DNA of 64,000 bases from Vibrio fluminensis (GTDB lineage: Bacteria > Pseudomonadota > Gammaproteobacteria > Enterobacterales > Vibrionaceae). Each line of letters starts with the position of its first letter. Within the stretch, counting starts at the first letter, position 1. The notes below the pieces were generated by a model. The model made no database searches, was not told the origin of the DNA, and saw only the letters and a list, made by a program, of their open reading frames with translations. The stretch is taken from assembly GCF_015278125.1 (NCBI RefSeq), contig NZ_JADILO010000010.1:1-64000 (forward strand). Direction: 5' to 3'. The position numbers and the translations under genes are program-made. Below are positions 34,955-43,854 of this stretch, one piece after another.

Positions 34955-36346
34955 ATGCAAACGACACTTAGTCCTTTTTCTCGTTTTACTCGTGAATCGG
35001 GTGCCTTGATGCATCTGTCGATTCCTATCATTCTGACGCAAATCGCTACGCAAGCGATGGGTTTTGTTGACACCACTATGGCGGGTCAAGTTAGCCCTGC
35101 GGATCTTGCTGCGATAGCACTTGGCGGTAGCCTTTGGATCCCTGTTTTGCTATTGCTGCGCGGCGTGATCATGGCCTTAACGCCCGTGGTTGCTTACCAT
35201 CGTGGTGCGCGTGACTTTTCTAGTATCTCAGTTGAGTTCTTCCAGATGGTTTGGCTAGCGCTGTTTTCTAGCGTGTTACTGATTGGTTATTTGGTCAGTG
35301 CGAAACCTATTTTGGAATGGATTGGTGTTGCTTCTGAGATCATCCCTATTGCCAGTGACTATGCGTTCGCCTTAGCGTTTGGTGTGCCGGGTATTGCTTT
35401 GTTCTATACCTTAAACGGCTTCTGTGAAGGGATGAACAATACCAAAGTGCCAATGGTTATTTCGGTGATTGGTTTGCTACTTAACATCCCAGTTAACTAT
35501 GTTCTGATCTACGGTAAGCTTGGTTTCCCTGAATTGGGTGCTGTGGGTTGTGGCTGGGCAACCAGTTTGGTCTATTGGGTCATGTCTGGCTTGCTTTACT
35601 CGTATATTCGCGGCCACCATCACTACAAAAAAATCATTTCATTTTCTGATGCTAAACCTCGCATCAAAGAGATGTTTAACCTGCTCAAGTTGGGTTTGCC
35701 GATTGGTATGAATATCGCTGTTTGTGGCAGTATCTTTGCGGTTATCGCACTGTTGATTGGTCGCATTGGCGCTGAGAACGTCGCGGCGGCGCAGATCGCG
35801 CTGAACATCTCGAGTTTAACTTATGTGATTCCGATGAGTATCTCGTTTGGTATTACGATTCGCGTGGGACACTCTCTGGGTGAGCGTGATGAGTTAAGCG
35901 CAGTAGAGCGCAGTAAAATCGGTATTTTGGTTGCCGCTTTAGTTTCACTGATTTCAGTTGCCGTATTTTTGCTGTTCCCTGAGTGGATTATTCGTCTGTA
36001 CACTACCGATCCTGCCATCAGTGCGACGGCAGCGACTTTGCTGGTGTTTACTGCGATGTACCAATTCAGTGATGCGTTGCAAACCTCTGCTAATGGCGCG
36101 CTACGTGGTTACAAAGACACTAAGATCCCGATGTTTTTGGCGATTGCCTCATACTGGGGTTTGGCACTGCCAATGGGTGTGGTGCTCGGCTTAACAGACT
36201 ACGTTGTGCCAGCAATGGGCGAGAAGGGCTTTTGGGTCGGCATTCTGACTGGCTTAACGGTTGCCGCAATTCTAATGCTACTACGCCTGCGCTTTGTGAT
36301 TAAGCGCCGCGATACAATGCCGACATTTGGTGTAGCGGTGAGTTAA
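34955..36346 (+). CDS. MATE-family multidrug efflux transporter (NorM-like)
   Basis: A 463-residue inner-membrane antiporter with twelve predicted helices in two similar halves (LSIPIILTQIATQAMGFVDTTMAGQ; LKLGLPIGMNIAVCGSIFAVIALLIGRIG). NorM-type signatures include the GFVDTTMAGQVSPADLAAIALG segment and SANGALRGYKDTKIPM. Such pumps export cationic drugs using sodium or protons. The ATG at 34955 has no strong ribosome binding site. The substrate and whether it is the main NorM of the cell are not known. Confidence 0.92.
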   Translation: MQTTLSPFSRFTRESGALMHLSIPIILTQIATQAMGFVDTTMAGQVSPADLAAIALGGSLWIPVLLLLRGVIMALTPVVAYHRGARDFSSISVEFFQMVWLALFSSVLLIGYLVSAKPILEWIGVASEIIPIASDYAFALAFGVPGIALFYTLNGFCEGMNNTKVPMVISVIGLLLNIPVNYVLIYGKLGFPELGAVGCGWATSLVYWVMSGLLYSYIRGHHHYKKIISFSDAKPRIKEMFNLLKLGLPIGMNIAVCGSIFAVIALLIGRIGAENVAAAQIALNISSLTYVIPMSISFGITIRVGHSLGERDELSAVERSKIGILVAALVSLISVAVFLLFPEWIIRLYTTDPAISATAATLLVFTAMYQFSDALQTSANGALRGYKDTKIPMFLAIASYWGLALPMGVVLGLTDYVVPAMGEKGFWVGILTGLTVAAILMLLRLRFVIKRRDTMPTFGVAVS

Positions 36347-36373
36347 TCTCAAGCTCAATTAATTAAAGTGAAT

Positions 36374-36410
36374 AAAGCGCGTTACTGCATGTTGGTAACG
36401 CGCTTTTTTA
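36374..36410 (+). terminator. Terminator after the MATE gene
   Basis: AAAGCGCGTTAC (36374-36385) pairs with GTAACGCGCTTT (36395-36406), followed by Ts; convergent with the broken beta-barrel gene. Confidence 0.9.
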
Positions 36411-36429
36411 TTAGAGCAGTTAATTGTGG

Positions 36430-37035
36430 CTATCTAGCCGAATTGAGTCCAAAGGTATAACCAAATTTTATTGAAATCATTACCGTATCTACATCAAAGC
36501 CAGAATCACTAAAATCAGCTTTTGAAATTTCGATACCAGAGTATGCCCCATTATGTGATTGGTAGGTGGCTCCTAATCCAAATATGAAATCTTCGCCGTC
36601 TAAGCTATAAGACATCGAAAGGTCTTTGGATTCTAAATCAGCATCCCATAGAGTTACGCCTGCTTTGACATAAAAATCAATATTGTTATTAACAGAGTAC
36701 GCAAATATGGGTGCAATAGTTATAACTCTAAACTCAGTATCAATAATATTTCTGTCCGATGATAGTGTGACATCATGTTCAAGATCAAAAGTATCAAAGC
36801 CTAAATTTATACCAAATTTTGCTCTATTTTCAGAAGATGTACTGATTGGAGACAAGGCAGTATATTCAATGCCATAACCAAAAGCATTATCGCTTTATTT
36901 ACCAAATAACATACTATGAGAGGCATCTTGATCGACATAACTACCTTTAAATCCAAATTTATGTTCCACATCAGCGAATGTGGGAACTGATATTAAACTA
37001 GATAATAAAGCCACTGGAATTACTTTTATTCTCAT
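36430..37035 (-). pseudogene. Outer-membrane beta-barrel protein interrupted by an in-frame stop
   Basis: On the minus strand an ATG at 37035, with AAGGA upstream, opens a frame with a clear signal peptide (MRIKVIPVALLSSLISVPTFA, about 1-21) and a mature start typical of porin-like barrels. After 46 codons a TAA (36895-36897) interrupts it. The same frame then continues uninterrupted to 36430 (155 further codons) with alternating beta-strand sequence (FGINLGFDTFDLEHD; SIKFGYTFGL). One base change would give a 201-residue barrel. The downstream part alone lacks a signal peptide and would not be exported. Confidence 0.82.
36895..36897 (-). other. Premature TAA stop in the beta-barrel gene
   Basis: The codon follows GGT AAA and precedes AGC GAT. 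The reading frame on both sides codes for the same barrel protein, so this looks like a recent nonsense mutation or a sequencing error. Confidence 0.8.
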
Positions 37036-37276
37036 GATTTTTCCTTAGAAATGACTTGTTAAAGTGAAGCTAAATCCATGTATGGAACAAAAGTTAATTT
37101 AACATGAAATATGAAATTTTATGCTTACATTTATAAGTATAAAAAGTTATAAAGAAGTTAGGATGATATGCTATTTAGAAGAACGAAAATGTCCAATTTA
37201 TGTTGTTGTTCACATCAATAAAATTAAGATTATGTACTGAACTCAATTATGTTTCTCAAAACGTGTTTCTCAAGAC

Positions 37277-37287
37277 GGACAGACACT
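37277..37287 (+). repeat. GGACAGACACT dispersed motif
   Basis: First of seven related copies in the window, found in the gap before the ASCH gene. Nothing else is evident in the 297-bp stretch 37036-37332 apart from A/T-rich promoter sequence. Confidence 0.6.
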
Positions 37288-37332
37288 ATAAATTAACTCG
37301 ATATATGTTTTCTCAATCAGGAATTTAGAGTC

Positions 37333-37803
37333 ATGGATGAAAGAAGTCAGCTGTTTCTAGAACAATACCTTGGTCTGCTATCGAAAGAGGTTGCCGCTAA
37401 GTATGTTTCATTTAGCTCAGACTACTTTTGCGCAGATGAATATAATGCCAACATCTGTGCGGATCTTATCTTGCGAGGTGAAAAGCAAGCATCTTGCAGT
37501 TTAGAGCATTGGTATAGTGAAAAAGGCGAGCCAATGCCTGAAGTCGGTCATCTCCAAGTGGTGACTAACTGGAACGGTGAACCTGTTTGTATCATTGAGG
37601 TGACTTCAGTAATGACTTGCGAGTTCGAGAAAGTTACCGATGAATTTGCTGCAGCAGAAGGTGAGGGTGATAAAAGCTTAGCTTGGTGGCGAAAAGCACA
37701 TTGGAACTTCTTCTCAAAAGAGTGTGAGGAGCTCGAAATAGAGCCATCTGATGACATGCTTTTGGTATTGGAAAGATTCAAAACAGTCTATCCAGAAAGT
37801 TAA
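37333..37803 (+). CDS. ASCH-domain protein
   Basis: A 156-residue protein matching the ASCH fold, a PUA-related RNA-binding module: ADLILRGEKQASCSLEHWYSEKGEPMPEVGHLQVVTNWNGEPVCIIEVTSVMTCEF spans about 42-97, and the later EGEGDKSLAWWRKAHWNFFSKE segment is characteristic of bacterial ASCH proteins. Some relatives hydrolyse N4-acetylcytidine. It stands alone, flanked by GGGACAGACACT repeats. Confidence 0.85.
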   Translation: MDERSQLFLEQYLGLLSKEVAAKYVSFSSDYFCADEYNANICADLILRGEKQASCSLEHWYSEKGEPMPEVGHLQVVTNWNGEPVCIIEVTSVMTCEFEKVTDEFAAAEGEGDKSLAWWRKAHWNFFSKECEELEIEPSDDMLLVLERFKTVYPES

Positions 37804-37836
37804 TAGCAGCAAGGGTTGTCAGCTCGATTAATGATA

Positions 37837-37901
37837 AAGGGACAGACACTATAGAAGGTGGCATCAAAAGTTCAGTGGTGCTTTTAGAGTGTCTGTCCCT
37901 T
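37837..37901. repeat. Inverted pair of the GGGACAGACACT motif
   Basis: GGGACAGACACT (37839-37850) and its reverse complement AGTGTCTGTCCC (37888-37899) face each other, so the transcript could form a long stem. A degenerate further copy follows near 37928. Confidence 0.65.
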
Positions 37902-38036
37902 CAATCTGTTCAATACTTCAATACATCTGTCCTTTCAAAACAACTCCAAGACACTTGGTCGTTAAACCGCTTATCTTGTGAGGGGCATAAACCCGTCTAC
38001 ACTCTAATTTGACCCCGTTCAGATTGGAGGAAGATC

Positions 38037-38579
38037 ATGTCAGTCGCAGTCGTTTACCACAGTGGTTATGGGCATACCGAAAAACAAGCACACGCAGTGG
38101 CTGAGGGTGCCAATGCAGTATTAATCAAAATTGATGAAAATGGTGAGCTTACAGAAGAACAATGGCAGCAATTGGACAATGCCAGTGCAATCGTGTTTGG
38201 CTCTCCAACCTATATGGGTATGGTATCGTGGCAGTTTAAAAAGTTTGCTGATGCTTCCAGCAAGCGTTGGTTTAGTATGGATTGGAAAGATAAGTTTGCG
38301 GCAGGCTTTACTAATTCCGCATCAATGAATGGTGACAAAGGTGTGACCATCTCTTACCTAATGACACTCGCTATGCAACATGGCATGGTCTGGATTGGTA
38401 CCGGTCTTATGCCGGCTAATACAAAAGCGGCTCAGCGCGATGATGTAAATTATCTCGGAGCATTTTCTGGTTTGTTGGCACAAAGCCCCGCAGATGCTTC
38501 GCCAGAGGAAGCGCCATGTAAGGGTGATCTAGAAACCGCGCGATTGTTTGGTCAGCGAGTTGCTTCATTCGCCAAATAG
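38037..38579 (+). CDS. Flavodoxin-family NAD(P)H-dependent oxidoreductase
   Basis: A 180-residue flavodoxin-fold protein. The FMN phosphate loop is YHSGYGHTEKQA (about 7-18), and the other flavin contacts are in FGSPTYMGMVSWQFKKF and the later TNSASMNGDK region. It resembles WrbA-like and related NAD(P)H:quinone reductases but is shorter than WrbA. GGAGGAAG precedes the ATG. A terminator follows at 38611-38634. Confidence 0.85.
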   Translation: MSVAVVYHSGYGHTEKQAHAVAEGANAVLIKIDENGELTEEQWQQLDNASAIVFGSPTYMGMVSWQFKKFADASSKRWFSMDWKDKFAAGFTNSASMNGDKGVTISYLMTLAMQHGMVWIGTGLMPANTKAAQRDDVNYLGAFSGLLAQSPADASPEEAPCKGDLETARLFGQRVASFAK

Positions 38580-38610
38580 ATTTGTACCCGCGCGAATGCT
38601 CTAGTAACTG

Positions 38611-38634
38611 AAACCCACCTTTGAGTGGGTTTTT
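38611..38634 (+). terminator. Terminator after the flavodoxin gene
   Basis: AAACCCAC (38611-38618) pairs with GTGGGTTT (38625-38632), followed by Ts. Confidence 0.88.
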
Positions 38635-38676
38635 CTTTGGTTGGGAATTATAAGGACAGTCGTATTAAAAGTTGAA

Positions 38677-38715
38677 GGGACAGACACTTCAAAAAGTTTT
38701 ATAGGGACAGACACT
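38677..38715 (+). repeat. Two direct copies of GGGACAGACACT
   Basis: Perfect copies at 38677-38688 and 38704-38715, 27 bp apart, between the flavodoxin terminator and the end of the RpiR-type gene. Confidence 0.7.
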
Positions 38716-38779
38716 ATAAAAAGAGCTTAGTCCGAAGTCTTAATCACCGATATGAATACTTATATGTGAATGCGGCTAT

Positions 38780-39427
38780 TCAACCTTCCAGTAAGGTTTT
38801 TCCTATTAAATCAATAATCTTCAAAATCTGAATCTGTGACTCGCGGCTGTATGGCGAGATGCCGTCGACTTGCTCTTCCAAATCGAGGTTAGTGTTGGCG
38901 ATAGAAGCCAGCGTAGAGCCGAGATGGCTGATGGCAAATACCTTTAATCCTTTGCGCTTGGCGTTGTGTGCCATATCCACCACGGCTTGCGTTTCACCGG
39001 ATTTACTCACCAAGACGACAGTGCCTTTTTCTGCGCGGGCTAGTTGGTGGATGTCAGTGATGACTAGGTGCGGAATATTGGCGAGTGATAGAAAACGCGA
39101 CAGGTAAGTAACACTGACAATCGATGCGCCGCGCGAATAAAGATAAACCACTGGCGAGCTATTTAGCGCTTGAGCAACCAGCGTAATACGCTGTGATTGT
39201 GATTCTTCTTCCTCTCCCACCACCGTTTGCTTGCGTAGATCTTGCACCAGTTTATAGCGCAGTTCTGTGTAACTGGCATAGCCCATTTTCTTACACACAC
39301 GATTAACCGACGTCGTCGTCGTCAACGCTTTATTGGCGATGGTTTTCGCTGAAATTTCATGCAGCTCGTTGGCATGGGTAATGAGGTATTCGTAGATAGC
39401 TCGCTCAATGCCCTTAAAGGTGTTCAT
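38780..39427 (-). CDS. RpiR/MurR-family (SIS-domain) regulator
   Basis: A 215-residue regulator: N-terminal HTH_6 domain (about 1-75; SAKTIANKALTTTTSVNRVCKKMGYASYTELRYKL) and a C-terminal SIS sugar-phosphate-binding domain (about 95-210; YLYSRGASIVSVTYL; VLVSKSGETQAVVDMAHNAKRKGLKVFAISH). It is somewhat shorter than typical RpiR proteins (about 280). Divergent from the second glycoside PTS operon, it is the likely regulator, sensing a phosphorylated intermediate of that pathway. Confidence 0.9.
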   Translation of the reverse strand: MNTFKGIERAIYEYLITHANELHEISAKTIANKALTTTTSVNRVCKKMGYASYTELRYKLVQDLRKQTVVGEEEESQSQRITLVAQALNSSPVVYLYSRGASIVSVTYLSRFLSLANIPHLVITDIHQLARAEKGTVVLVSKSGETQAVVDMAHNAKRKGLKVFAISHLGSTLASIANTNLDLEEQVDGISPYSRESQIQILKIIDLIGKTLLEG

Positions 39428-39517
39428 CACTTACACTTAATTAGGAACGAATTGGCTGCTATTAGGCGCGAAATCGGCATATTTTTCCTTGATGCGCTTC
39501 ACAAAAGTATCGTCATA

Positions 39518-39550
39518 CATGGCTTGTACCATGAAACAGTATCTTGATAC
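39518..39550. promoter_or_regulatory. Candidate operators for the second PTS operon
   Basis: CATGG-cttgta-CCATG (39518-39533) and GTATC-tt-GATAC (39539-39550) are adjacent perfect inverted repeats about 55-85 bp before the EIIBC gene. The RpiR-type protein is the likely binder; this is inferred from position. Confidence 0.45.
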
Positions 39551-39602
39551 ATCACTGGAAAATATACTGCCGGCAGTCAAATAAATATAACGGTGAAAAA
39601 CC

Positions 39603-41006
39603 ATGGCGAAGAAAAAAATTGTTGCAGTGACCGCTTGCCCTACCGGCATTGCACACACTTTTATGGCGGCGAAGAAAATTCAAAGCTGGGCAGAGCAGCA
39701 AGGTTACGAAGTGAAAGTCGAAACCCAAGGCAGCGACGGGGTGAAAAACAAGTTAACTGCACACGATATCGCGACAGCGGACGGTGTCGTTTTAGCTATC
39801 GACGTGCCAATTATGGAAATGGAGCGTTTTGATAACGCCAATCCACTGAAAGTGCGCACTCAAGAGCTGATCAAACGTGTCGATGAGCTACTGCCGACCG
39901 TATTTAACCTTGGTAAAGAGAAGAGCGAAGGCGGCGCGCAAGTCGTTGAAGAGAAACGTTCAGCTTACCAAGTAGCGATTGGTCACATCATGACGGGTAT
40001 CAGCTACATGCTACCTGTGGTGGTATTGGGTGGTTTGTTGATGGCGGTGGCAAAGATCACCGGTGAGTTCATCGACATCTCAGGTACGCCAATCCAAACT
40101 CTAGATAAGCTTGGTTTTATGACCATCAAGTTTATGTACCCAATTTTCGCGGCGTACCTAGCTTATTCTATTGCTGGTAAACCCGCGCTTATCCCTGCCT
40201 TTATCGGCGGCATCATGAGTGATGAAGTGTATAAACGCTTCTTTGACCTAGAAGGCTGGGCGCCATCGGGCTTCTTTGGTGCGATTGCGATTGGTTTCTT
40301 GGTGGGTTACCTCGTTCGTTACCTTAACGACACCATCAAGGTTAAGACTGAACTGACGACACTAAAAACCATGCTACTTGTGCCAGCAATTACTGGTGTG
40401 GTGATGGTGCTGACGATGGAATACGCGATCAACCCATTCTTTGGCGCGTTAAACATGGCGATGATCGAGTTGTTCACTCAAGCAGGTGATGCCGGTCGTG
40501 GTATCTACTCAATGGTTATCGCAGCTGGTACCGCATTTGACTTGGGCGGCCCTATCAACAAAGCAGCAGGCTCGGTAGCACTAGGCTTAAACGGCATGGG
40601 CGAAGGTTTTGACCTACTGGCGCGTGAGTTGGGTATCGTTATTCCACCAATTGGCGTTGGTATTGCGGCTCTACTTGATGGCAAATTCCGTAAGCCAGTG
40701 TTCTCAAGTGAAGAGCAAACTGTTGGTAAAACATCGCTAATGTTGGGTCTAATTGGTATTTCAGAAGGCGCGATCCCATTCATTCTTAAGAATCCAAAAA
40801 TGATTCCAATCATGATCTTAGGTTCAATCATCGGCACGCAAGTGGGTGTACTATTGAATGTATGGCAAAGTCTGCCACTGCCAGCAGTTTGGGGTTGGTT
40901 CCTATCTTCAGACCCAATCAGCTACACCATTTCAGTACTCATCGGTTCAAGCTTTATCGCTGCAGCATTGCTGCTATGCACTAAGCCGGACAACGCAAAC
41001 GCATAA
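39603..41006 (+). CDS. PTS fructose-type EIIBC permease
   Basis: A 467-residue permease: EIIB (about 1-100; phospho-Cys C12 in TACPTGIAH) and EIIC (about 120-460; YPIFAAYLAYSIAGKPALIPAFIGG; DLGGPINKAAGS; GISEGAIPFILKNP). It resembles MngA but lacks an attached EIIA. The EIIA is encoded at the end of the same operon (45559). It probably imports an alpha-mannosyl or related glycoside with phosphorylation; the substrate is inferred from the following enzymes. Confidence 0.9.
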   Translation: MAKKKIVAVTACPTGIAHTFMAAKKIQSWAEQQGYEVKVETQGSDGVKNKLTAHDIATADGVVLAIDVPIMEMERFDNANPLKVRTQELIKRVDELLPTVFNLGKEKSEGGAQVVEEKRSAYQVAIGHIMTGISYMLPVVVLGGLLMAVAKITGEFIDISGTPIQTLDKLGFMTIKFMYPIFAAYLAYSIAGKPALIPAFIGGIMSDEVYKRFFDLEGWAPSGFFGAIAIGFLVGYLVRYLNDTIKVKTELTTLKTMLLVPAITGVVMVLTMEYAINPFFGALNMAMIELFTQAGDAGRGIYSMVIAAGTAFDLGGPINKAAGSVALGLNGMGEGFDLLARELGIVIPPIGVGIAALLDGKFRKPVFSSEEQTVGKTSLMLGLIGISEGAIPFILKNPKMIPIMILGSIIGTQVGVLLNVWQSLPLPAVWGWFLSSDPISYTISVLIGSSFIAAALLLCTKPDNANA

Positions 41007-41015
41007 CACGTCACT

Positions 41016-41040
41016 GGGGCGATGCACTCGCCCCTCTTTT
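41016..41040 (+). terminator. Terminator-like hairpin between EIIBC and GH38 genes
   Basis: GGGGCGA (41016-41022) pairs with TCGCCCC (41028-41034), followed by TCTTTT. It lies inside the operon and may attenuate expression of the downstream enzymes. Confidence 0.65.
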
Positions 41041-41171
41041 GAATAACTCAAACATAAGCTTTTGCAACTCGCAATAAGCACTAAGAAAAACAAACCCACA
41101 TGCTTGATGTTTTGTCAGTCAACACTGCAGCAACATCAAGGGGCTCAAGTTAAGTAGAAGAGATTTTCCCT

Positions 41172-43832
41172 ATGGCTAAAGTACATGTCATCCCACACAC
41201 TCACTGGGACCGTGAGTGGTATTTTACTCAGCAAGACAGTGACGTGCTTGCCACCTATAACTTCACTAAAGTTATTGAGACGCTAGAAAACCAACCGAGT
41301 TACAGCTGTTACCACTTAGATGGTCAATCTTCGATTGTTGAAGATTACTTGAAAGTGCTGCCACACATGCGTGAGCGCATGAGCAAGCTGATCAGCGAGA
41401 GAAAGCTCTTTGTCGGTCCTTGGTACACTCAAACCGATACCTATAACGTCGGTGCTGAGTCGATCATTCGTAACCTAAAGTACGGCATGCATATTGCCGA
41501 GGAAATGGGACACAGCATGACGGTAGGTTACCTGCCGGATACCTTTGGTCATAACGCGCAAATGCCAACGCTGTTTAAAGGTATGGGCATTGACAATATC
41601 GTTTTCTGGCGTGGGATTGATTACGACCAACAAGTTGAAAAATCGCATTTCCATTGGCATTCCGCTGGTGGCGATACTATCTACGCTTACAACCTAGTGC
41701 ATGGCTATGGTGCGGCGAAAAACATTGTGCCAGATGCGGATCATCTAGATAAAAAAATCTTCCCTATGGTAGAGAAAATCAAAGCGCTATCTGGTTTGGA
41801 TGAAGTACTGATTCCATCCGGTGGTGACCAAGTTAATATTGATCCAAATTTGCCAGCAACACTGGCAGCGGTAACAGAACGCTCACCAGCAGGCGATATC
41901 TATACTATCTCGTCAATGGAGAACTTTGTTGAGTATTTGCGCCACAATAGTGAAGAATTCGAAATCTACCACGGTGAGTTTAAAGCGCCACGTTACACCC
42001 GTATTCACAAAACCATCGGTTCGGTTCGTTATGACATCAAAAAGCTCAATTTTGAAATTGAGCAGTTCTTAGTTAAGAAGCTAGAAGTGGTGATTGCGAT
42101 TGCTAAAGCGCAAGGCATTACCGTACACACAGAGCTAGTCGATGTGGCTTGGAAGAAGATTTTAGAGTGCCATGCGCATGACAGTATGGGTGGTTGCAAC
42201 AGCGATGCGACCAACGCTGACATTATGCATCGCCTAAAGCAAGCACAAGAGATCTGCCACGGCTTATACAACTTGGTGGTCAAGGAGATTGCCAGCAATG
42301 CTTGCCAAGACAGCGAAGTGATGATCTTCAACTCGCGTCCAACGGCATATTCAGGCGTAGCCAAAGTGGTTGCCTTCTCTAAAGCTGAACATATTGCATT
42401 GAGTGATGGTACCAAACGTCTTGAAACTGAAATTATCCGCCGTGAAACACTCGATGGCGGTAAAGTGATTGAAGTGACGAAAGATGGTGAGCGTGAAGTT
42501 GACGTACCACCGTACTACCGTTTTGAGCTTAATGTTGCAGTGCAAGATCTGCCTGCATTGGGTTACCAAGTATTCCAAGTTGTTGCGACTGAGCCAGCGA
42601 CGATAGCACAAGCACAAGCAGCAGAGCAGTGTGTAAGCATTGAAAACCAAGCGCTAAAAGTGAGTTTTGTTGATGGTCAGCTAAGTCTAGAAGATAAGCT
42701 GTCAGGGCGAGTTATCAAGCAGCTTTTAAGCTTTGAAGAGCAAGCGGATGATGGCGACTCTTATGACTACTCACCACTTGAAGGTGATACACCGTTAACT
42801 TGTACTGAGATGACTTGCCTGAGTGTGATGCAAGGTGAGATGACACAAAGCATGTCACTGCGTGCAGAGCTTGCATTACCACAAGACTTAGCTGCGCGAG
42901 TGGCAGGTGATAAAACTGCATTGGCAAGTTTTGATATTACCTTGAACCTTGTCCAAGGTGAGCAGCAGCTGCGTGTAGATATCGACACCATTAACCAAGT
43001 GTGTGATCACCGCGTACGTGTGGTGATTAATTCGGATGTTAACACCACTGAATCGATCAGCACTCAACCGTTCGCTTTGATGACGCGCCCCGTTGCTCCT
43101 TCCGTTGAGGGCTGGCGAGAGCGTTTCCGTGAATGTCCAATTGATATCGAGACGACTGATGGAGCCGTCGCGATTGCCGAAACGGGTAAAGCGATGATCG
43201 TCAATGGTCGTGGTATTAAAGAGTTCCAGATCCTGACCGCGGACAACTCACCTGCGAACCGCACATCTAATGCGATTGCATTAACGCTATTCAAATCGAC
43301 AGGTCGACTTGGCAAAGATGACTTGCTATGGCGTCCGGGACGCGCTTCAGGCATCAATAATACGGTGGTTTATACACCTGATGCCCAGCTACAAAAAGCG
43401 ATGACGTTCAACTTCTCAATTGCGTTGAGCGAAGAAGCCAGCCACCACACGGTACGCTGTTTAGAGCAAGAGTTTTTGGATACGCCATTTAGTTATCAAA
43501 AGCAGACGCTGAACAGTTTTGAAAACCGTTTAGAGCGTTTCCAAGTTCGTTTTGATACGCGAGAAGTGAGCCAGAGCTTTAGCCTATTTGAACTAGATCA
43601 AGCGCTGCAACTGTCGAGCGTGGGTCACTCGTTCTATCAGGATAATGCTGTGATAGTGCGTCTATACAACCCTACAGAGCAGGCAATTTTGCTAGATAGC
43701 ACAGCGTTTGCACACTTTGCTCAAGTGGAGCATGTGAACCATCGTGAACAGCTTGTTGAGCAAAGTGCAGAGCAAGCGTGGCAAGTAAAACCAAATAACA
43801 CCATCGACTTGCGTGTCAGTTTTAAAATTTAA
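41172..43832 (+). CDS. GH38 alpha-mannosidase, second paralogue
   Basis: An 886-residue GH38 enzyme related to MngB at 27344 but clearly divergent: [11 protein letters not shown] (zinc ligands H11 and D13 by alignment), GYLPDTFGHNAQMP (nucleophile D123), and ECHAHDSMGGC. MngB has [11 protein letters not shown] at the same place, so the substrate pocket differs. It is cytoplasmic, with no signal peptide. Between a PTS permease and a GH13_18 phosphorylase, it should act on a phosphorylated mannoside delivered by the permease. Confidence 0.9.
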   Translation: MAKVHVIPHTHWDREWYFTQQDSDVLATYNFTKVIETLENQPSYSCYHLDGQSSIVEDYLKVLPHMRERMSKLISERKLFVGPWYTQTDTYNVGAESIIRNLKYGMHIAEEMGHSMTVGYLPDTFGHNAQMPTLFKGMGIDNIVFWRGIDYDQQVEKSHFHWHSAGGDTIYAYNLVHGYGAAKNIVPDADHLDKKIFPMVEKIKALSGLDEVLIPSGGDQVNIDPNLPATLAAVTERSPAGDIYTISSMENFVEYLRHNSEEFEIYHGEFKAPRYTRIHKTIGSVRYDIKKLNFEIEQFLVKKLEVVIAIAKAQGITVHTELVDVAWKKILECHAHDSMGGCNSDATNADIMHRLKQAQEICHGLYNLVVKEIASNACQDSEVMIFNSRPTAYSGVAKVVAFSKAEHIALSDGTKRLETEIIRRETLDGGKVIEVTKDGEREVDVPPYYRFELNVAVQDLPALGYQVFQVVATEPATIAQAQAAEQCVSIENQALKVSFVDGQLSLEDKLSGRVIKQLLSFEEQADDGDSYDYSPLEGDTPLTCTEMTCLSVMQGEMTQSMSLRAELALPQDLAARVAGDKTALASFDITLNLVQGEQQLRVDIDTINQVCDHRVRVVINSDVNTTESISTQPFALMTRPVAPSVEGWRERFRECPIDIETTDGAVAIAETGKAMIVNGRGIKEFQILTADNSPANRTSNAIALTLFKSTGRLGKDDLLWRPGRASGINNTVVYTPDAQLQKAMTFNFSIALSEEASHHTVRCLEQEFLDTPFSYQKQTLNSFENRLERFQVRFDTREVSQSFSLFELDQALQLSSVGHSFYQDNAVIVRLYNPTEQAILLDSTAFAHFAQVEHVNHREQLVEQSAEQAWQVKPNNTIDLRVSFKI

Positions 43833-43854
43833 GTCTCGGGTTAGGAATAATAAA

